A stretch of 64,000 bases of DNA. Origin: Salinarimonas sp052380005 (GTDB lineage: Bacteria > Pseudomonadota > Alphaproteobacteria > Rhizobiales > Beijerinckiaceae). The stretch lies in the NCBI GenBank assembly GCA_052380005.1, contig JBQTCJ010000001.1. One strand, given 5' to 3'. Numbering within the stretch: the stretch's first letter is position 1; the number at the start of each line of letters is the position of its first letter. The notes under the pieces are model-generated. The model was not told where the DNA came from, ran no database searches, and saw only the letters and a list, made by a program, of their open reading frames with translations. The position numbers and the translations under genes are program-made. Positions 60,722-64,000 of this stretch are shown here, in pieces.

Positions 60722-60777
60722 TTGACGAAGGGCTTCGGTACCGATACGCATGACGACGGAATAAAAACGTTTCGATC
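60722..60777 (+). promoter_or_regulatory. Promoter with LacI operator for the ThDP/DhaKL operon
   Basis: TTGACG (60722-60727) and a weak -10 at 60745-60750 (17-base spacer) are followed by ATAAAAACGTTTCGATC (60761-60777), the inverted copy of the LacI operator upstream. The operator just after the start region suggests simple repression. Promoter boxes are tentative. Confidence 0.6.
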
Positions 60778-60938
60778 GTTCGTTTCATGGACGATCCCGG
60801 CCGGCACGACGATCCGCCCCGCGACGGGTCTCGCGCGCCGACCAACGACACCCGCCCGTCCTCGCGAGCCGAGGGCGGCCACGGCGCGGCACCGGAGGTC
60901 GTTTCCTCCCCGGCCCGCAGACGACGGAGCGAAGCCAG

Positions 60939-62684
60939 ATGAGTACAGCCAAGGCCGAGACGGCCAGCGCAGCCCCTGCGAACACGACGGGAGCGCACCG
61001 CTTCGCGGCCGCTCTGCGCCGCCACGGCGTCGAGGTGGTCTTCGGCCAGTCGATCCCCTCCGCCCTGTTCCTCGCCGCGCCGCACCACGGCATCCGCCAG
61101 ATCGGCTATCGGACGGAGAACGCGGGCGCCGCCATGGCGGACGCCTACGCCCGGGTCAGCCGTCGCGTGTCCGTCGTCACGGCCCAGAACGGCCCCGCGG
61201 CGACCCTCCTAGTCCCGGGCCTCGCGGAGGCGCTGAAGGCCTCGATCCCGATCGTGGCGATCGTGCAGGACGTGCACCGCGCGGCGACGGACAAGAACGC
61301 CTTCCAGGAGCTCGACCACCTCGAGCTGTTCAAGGGCGCCGCGAAGTGGATCCGGCGGCTCGCCGAGGGCGACCGGATCGACGACTACGTCGACATGGCC
61401 TTCACCGCCGCCGCCTCGGGCCGGCCCGGGCCCGCCGTGCTGATCGTGCCGATCGACCTGTTCGACGAGGCCGTGGGTCGCGCGGAACACCCGCGCTCCG
61501 CCGACCTCGGGCGCTGCCCGCTCGACCGCATCGGCCCCGACCCGATGGCGATCGCCCGGGCGGCGGACATCCTCGCATCCGCCGAGCGTCCCGTGATCGT
61601 CGCCGGCGGCGGCGTTCACGTGTCGGGCGCCTGCGACGCGCTCGCGGCGCTGCAGGAGATCGCGAGCCTGCCGGTGGCGACGACGTCGATGGGCAAGGGC
61701 GCCGTGTCCGAGCGGCATCCCCTCACGATCGGGCCGGTCGGCTACTACATGGGAACGCGCGGGCGCACCAAGTTCCTGCGTGACCTGATCAGCGAGGCGG
61801 ACGTCGTCCTCCTCGTCGGGAACCGGACGAACCAGAACGGCACCGACAGCTGGCAGCTCTATCCGCGCAACGCGCGCTACATCCACGTCGACGTCGACCC
61901 CGTCGAGATCGGGCGCAACTACGAGGCGGACGTTCGGGTCGTCGGCGATGCGAGGCGCGCGCTCGAGGCCCTCGCCGCGGCGCTCGCCGAGCGCGACCTG
62001 TCGCGCCGCGCCGCCGCGCGCGACGCGCTCGAGCAGCGCATCGCGACGGGGATCGCGGCGCATCGCGCCGAGGTCGCGCGCGCGGTCGACATGGAGGCGT
62101 CGCCCGTGCGCCCGGAGCGGCTGATGCGCGACATCGACGGCCTCATGCGGGAGGACGACATCGTCGTCGCCGACGCCAGCTACTCGTCGATATGGGTCGC
62201 CAATTTCCTGGAGGTGCGTCGGGCGGGCCAGCGCATCCTGACGCCGCGCGGGCTCGCGGGGCTCGGCTGGGGGCTGCCCTACGCGCTCGGCGCCAAGGCG
62301 GCGCGCCCGGAAGCGCGCGTGATGGCGGTCGTGGGCGACGGGGGCTTCGCCCACGTCTGGTCCGAGCTCGAGACCTCGCGCCGGATGCGGCTGCCGGTGG
62401 TCGTCATCGTGCTGAACAATCAGATCCTCGGCTACCAGAAGCACGCCGAGAAGGTGATCTGGGGCGACCACACGGACGTCGTCGACTTCGAGCCCGTCGA
62501 TCACGCGGCGATCGCGCGTGCGTGCGGCGTCGCCGGCGTGCGCATCGAGGCGCCCGGCGACTTCCGGCCGGCGCTCGAAGCCGCCCTCGCCTCCGACCAG
62601 ACCACCGTCCTCGACGTCGTGACCGACGAGCGCGCCTACCCGCCGGTGACGATGTTCGAAGGCGATCGTCGCCTGGATTACTGA
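60939..62684 (+). CDS. Thiamine-diphosphate enzyme, acetolactate-synthase-like
   Basis: 581-residue ThDP enzyme with Pyr, central and PP domains. Catalytic Glu in GYRTENAGAAMADAYAR (about 52); central-domain PVIVAGGGVHVSGA; ThDP/Mg motif VVGDGGFAHVWSELETSRRM ending in IVLNNQILGY (GDG...NN, about 465-495). It could be a decarboxylase, carboligase or a lyase of the acetolactate synthase class; the flanking LacI and DhaK/DhaL genes suggest a C4/C5 sugar or keto acid. It starts 162 bases after the operator, after GGAGCGAAG. Confidence 0.88.
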   Translation: MSTAKAETASAAPANTTGAHRFAAALRRHGVEVVFGQSIPSALFLAAPHHGIRQIGYRTENAGAAMADAYARVSRRVSVVTAQNGPAATLLVPGLAEALKASIPIVAIVQDVHRAATDKNAFQELDHLELFKGAAKWIRRLAEGDRIDDYVDMAFTAAASGRPGPAVLIVPIDLFDEAVGRAEHPRSADLGRCPLDRIGPDPMAIARAADILASAERPVIVAGGGVHVSGACDALAALQEIASLPVATTSMGKGAVSERHPLTIGPVGYYMGTRGRTKFLRDLISEADVVLLVGNRTNQNGTDSWQLYPRNARYIHVDVDPVEIGRNYEADVRVVGDARRALEALAAALAERDLSRRAAARDALEQRIATGIAAHRAEVARAVDMEASPVRPERLMRDIDGLMREDDIVVADASYSSIWVANFLEVRRAGQRILTPRGLAGLGWGLPYALGAKAARPEARVMAVVGDGGFAHVWSELETSRRMRLPVVVIVLNNQILGYQKHAEKVIWGDHTDVVDFEPVDHAAIARACGVAGVRIEAPGDFRPALEAALASDQTTVLDVVTDERAYPPVTMFEGDRRLDY

Positions 62685-62701
62685 AAGGAAGGGCCGTGGG
62701 C

Positions 62702-63703
62702 ATGAAGAAGCTCGTCAACGACCCGGACGCATACGTCCCCGAGATGCTCGAGGGCCTCGTCGACGCCTATCCGTCCCTCTCCCTGGGCGGCGAGAGCGGC
62801 CGCTGCGTCTCGCGCAGCCGGCCGGCCCGCACGGGGAAGGTCGGCATCGCGTCCGGCGGCGGCTCCGGGCATCTGCCCCTCTTCACGGGCTATGTCGGCG
62901 AGGGGCTGCTCGACGCCTGCGCGGTCGGCAACGTCTTCGAGGGCCCGAGCGTGCAGGCGTGCGTCGACGCGATCCGCGCCGCCGATCGGGGCGCCGGCGT
63001 CCTCTGCCTGATCGGCAACTACGGCGGCGATCGCATGAACTTCGAGATGGCGTGCGACATGGTCGAGCTCGACGGCATCGCCACGCGGCTCGTGCTCGGC
63101 GCCGACGACGTCGCCAGCGCGCCGCCCGAGGAGGCCGAGAAGCGCCGCGGCGTCGCCGGGATCGTGCTTCTCTACAGGATCGCCGGCGCCGCCGCCGAGG
63201 CGGGGCTCGGCCTCGCCGAGGTCGAGGCGGTCACCCGCAAGGCGGCGCAGCGCACGCGCTCGATGGGCGTCGCGCTCTCGCCCTGCCGGCTTCCCGCGGC
63301 CTCGGAGCCCAACTTCACGCTGCCCGAGGGCGAGATGGAGATGGGCATGGGCATCCACGGGGAGCCCGGCATCCGGCGCGCGCCCGTGGCGCGCGCGGAC
63401 GTGGTCGCCGACGCGCTGCTCGACCGCGTGACCGCCGAGCTGCCGCTCGCGGCCGGCGCTCGCGTCGCCGTTCTCGTCAACGGGCTGGGCGCCACGCCGC
63501 TGGAGGAGCTGCTCATCGTCTGGCGCCGGATCGCCCTGCGCCTGCGGGACATGGGGATCACGCCGGTCGCGCCGATGATCGGCAACTTCGTCACCTCCAT
63601 GGAGATGGCCGGCGCATCCCTGTCGATCATGGCCCTCGACGACGAGCTGGAGCGCCTGCTCGCCGCGCCGGCCTCGTGCCCGTTCTGGCGGACCCCGTCA
63701 TGA
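62702..63703 (+). CDS. dhaK: Dihydroxyacetone-kinase-type subunit DhaK
   Basis: 333-residue DhaK: Gly-rich motif IASGGGSGHLPLFTGYVGEG (about 49-68), MNFEMACDM, and the covalent substrate His in GIHGEPGIRR (about 219). The classical GSGHEPxHxG is here GSGHLPLFTG, so the residue that contacts the substrate hydroxyl differs and a larger ketose such as erythrulose is possible. It works with DhaL. ATG 62702 or GTG 62696 are both compatible with AAGGAAGGG upstream. Confidence 0.9.
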   Translation: MKKLVNDPDAYVPEMLEGLVDAYPSLSLGGESGRCVSRSRPARTGKVGIASGGGSGHLPLFTGYVGEGLLDACAVGNVFEGPSVQACVDAIRAADRGAGVLCLIGNYGGDRMNFEMACDMVELDGIATRLVLGADDVASAPPEEAEKRRGVAGIVLLYRIAGAAAEAGLGLAEVEAVTRKAAQRTRSMGVALSPCRLPAASEPNFTLPEGEMEMGMGIHGEPGIRRAPVARADVVADALLDRVTAELPLAAGARVAVLVNGLGATPLEELLIVWRRIALRLRDMGITPVAPMIGNFVTSMEMAGASLSIMALDDELERLLAAPASCPFWRTPS

Positions 63704-64000
63704 ACATCGCGCCCGCCACCCTCGCGGCCTTCGTCCGTCGCATGCGCGCCGCCGCCGACGCCGTCGAGCAGCGGCTCAACGCGGCCGACGCGAGGCTCGG
63801 CGACGGCGACACCGGCTCGATGCTGCGCCGCATCGCCAGGGCCATGGACGAGAGCGGGGCCGGCGAGGCCGCGGATCTCGGGGCCGCCGCGACGATCCTC
63901 GCGCAGGCCGCGGCGCGGGAGACCGGCTCGAGCCTCGGCACGCTCGTCGCGACCGGGCTGATCTCGCTCGCCAAGGAGGCGCGCGCGCGCGACGGCGCGA
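63700..64000 (+). CDS. dhaL: Dihydroxyacetone-kinase-type subunit DhaL (5' part, cut by window edge)
   Basis: First 100 codons of the ADP/ATP-binding DhaL subunit. The magnesium site is ARLGDGDTGSMLRR (about residues 31-44), followed by the phosphate loop region ETGSSLGTL. Starts in an ATGA overlap with dhaK. About half of the normal 200-residue protein is beyond the right edge. Whether a PTS DhaM or an ATP-dependent mechanism applies cannot be seen. Confidence 0.88.
   Translation, partial: MNIAPATLAAFVRRMRAAADAVEQRLNAADARLGDGDTGSMLRRIARAMDESGAGEAADLGAAATILAQAAARETGSSLGTLVATGLISLAKEARARDGA

Overview
The window is GC-rich (roughly 70%) and almost gap-free. It has many GTG starts and many ATGA/GTGA stop-start overlaps, and it is crowded with ABC, TRAP and tripartite-tricarboxylate uptake systems. 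This fits a metabolically versatile alphaproteobacterium, most likely Hyphomicrobiales (Rhizobiales); that placement is inference from gene style and families, not from a marker gene. A housekeeping block (about 12-18.4 kb: tRNA-Gly, prolyl-tRNA deacylase, thioredoxin, LON-domain protein, Trm112-like protein, EamA transporter, amidotransferase, methyltransferase, tRNA-Ser) separates several catabolic clusters.

Left part. A truncated GH13 alpha-glucosidase and an S49 peptidase lie on the minus strand (1-2531). At 2753-11905 is a peptide-type ABC importer operon with an EF_0837-like amidohydrolase and a RidA protein, followed by an IclR regulator and a divergent SelA-like PLP enzyme. The two promoters share a sequence element. 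Just after tRNA-Ser is the C-terminal remnant of a serine recombinase, then a tandem pair of half-permeases, an MFS exporter and an alpha/beta hydrolase. At 22588-30757 is a second peptide-type ABC importer with an amidase and a LysR regulator.

Middle. At 31318-45470 is a large carboxylate/CoA cluster: DUF35 protein plus SCP-x-type thiolase, CaiB/BaiF CoA-transferase, MDR oxidoreductase, IclR regulator, aconitase-superfamily hydro-lyase pair, SDR, MmgE/PrpD, ICL/PEP-mutase lyase, TctBAC and an AbrB-type membrane protein. An identical-type palindrome sits at both of its promoters. Reading inferred from family logic: import of a di/tricarboxylate, (de)hydration, retro-aldol cleavage and CoA activation, resembling dimethylmalate or methylcitrate chemistry.

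Right part. At 45539-59399 two divergent arms flank a third IclR gene. The left arm carries a 2-hydroxyacid dehydrogenase, a CnbZ-like deaminase, an aspartate-dehydrogenase-like protein, a molybdenum hydroxylase large subunit and an ICL/PEP-mutase lyase. The right arm carries a second aconitase-type pair, a dihydroxyphthalate-decarboxylase-like protein, a TAXI-TRAP importer, and an unusual nitrile hydratase. In that enzyme the beta-subunit N-terminal domain is fused through a His/Asp-rich linker to the Co-type alpha subunit, while the beta C-terminal domain is a separate gene. I consider it the most novel object in the window. From 59680 a LacI regulator controls (shared operator) a ThDP enzyme and dihydroxyacetone-kinase-type subunits DhaK and DhaL; dhaL runs off the right edge.
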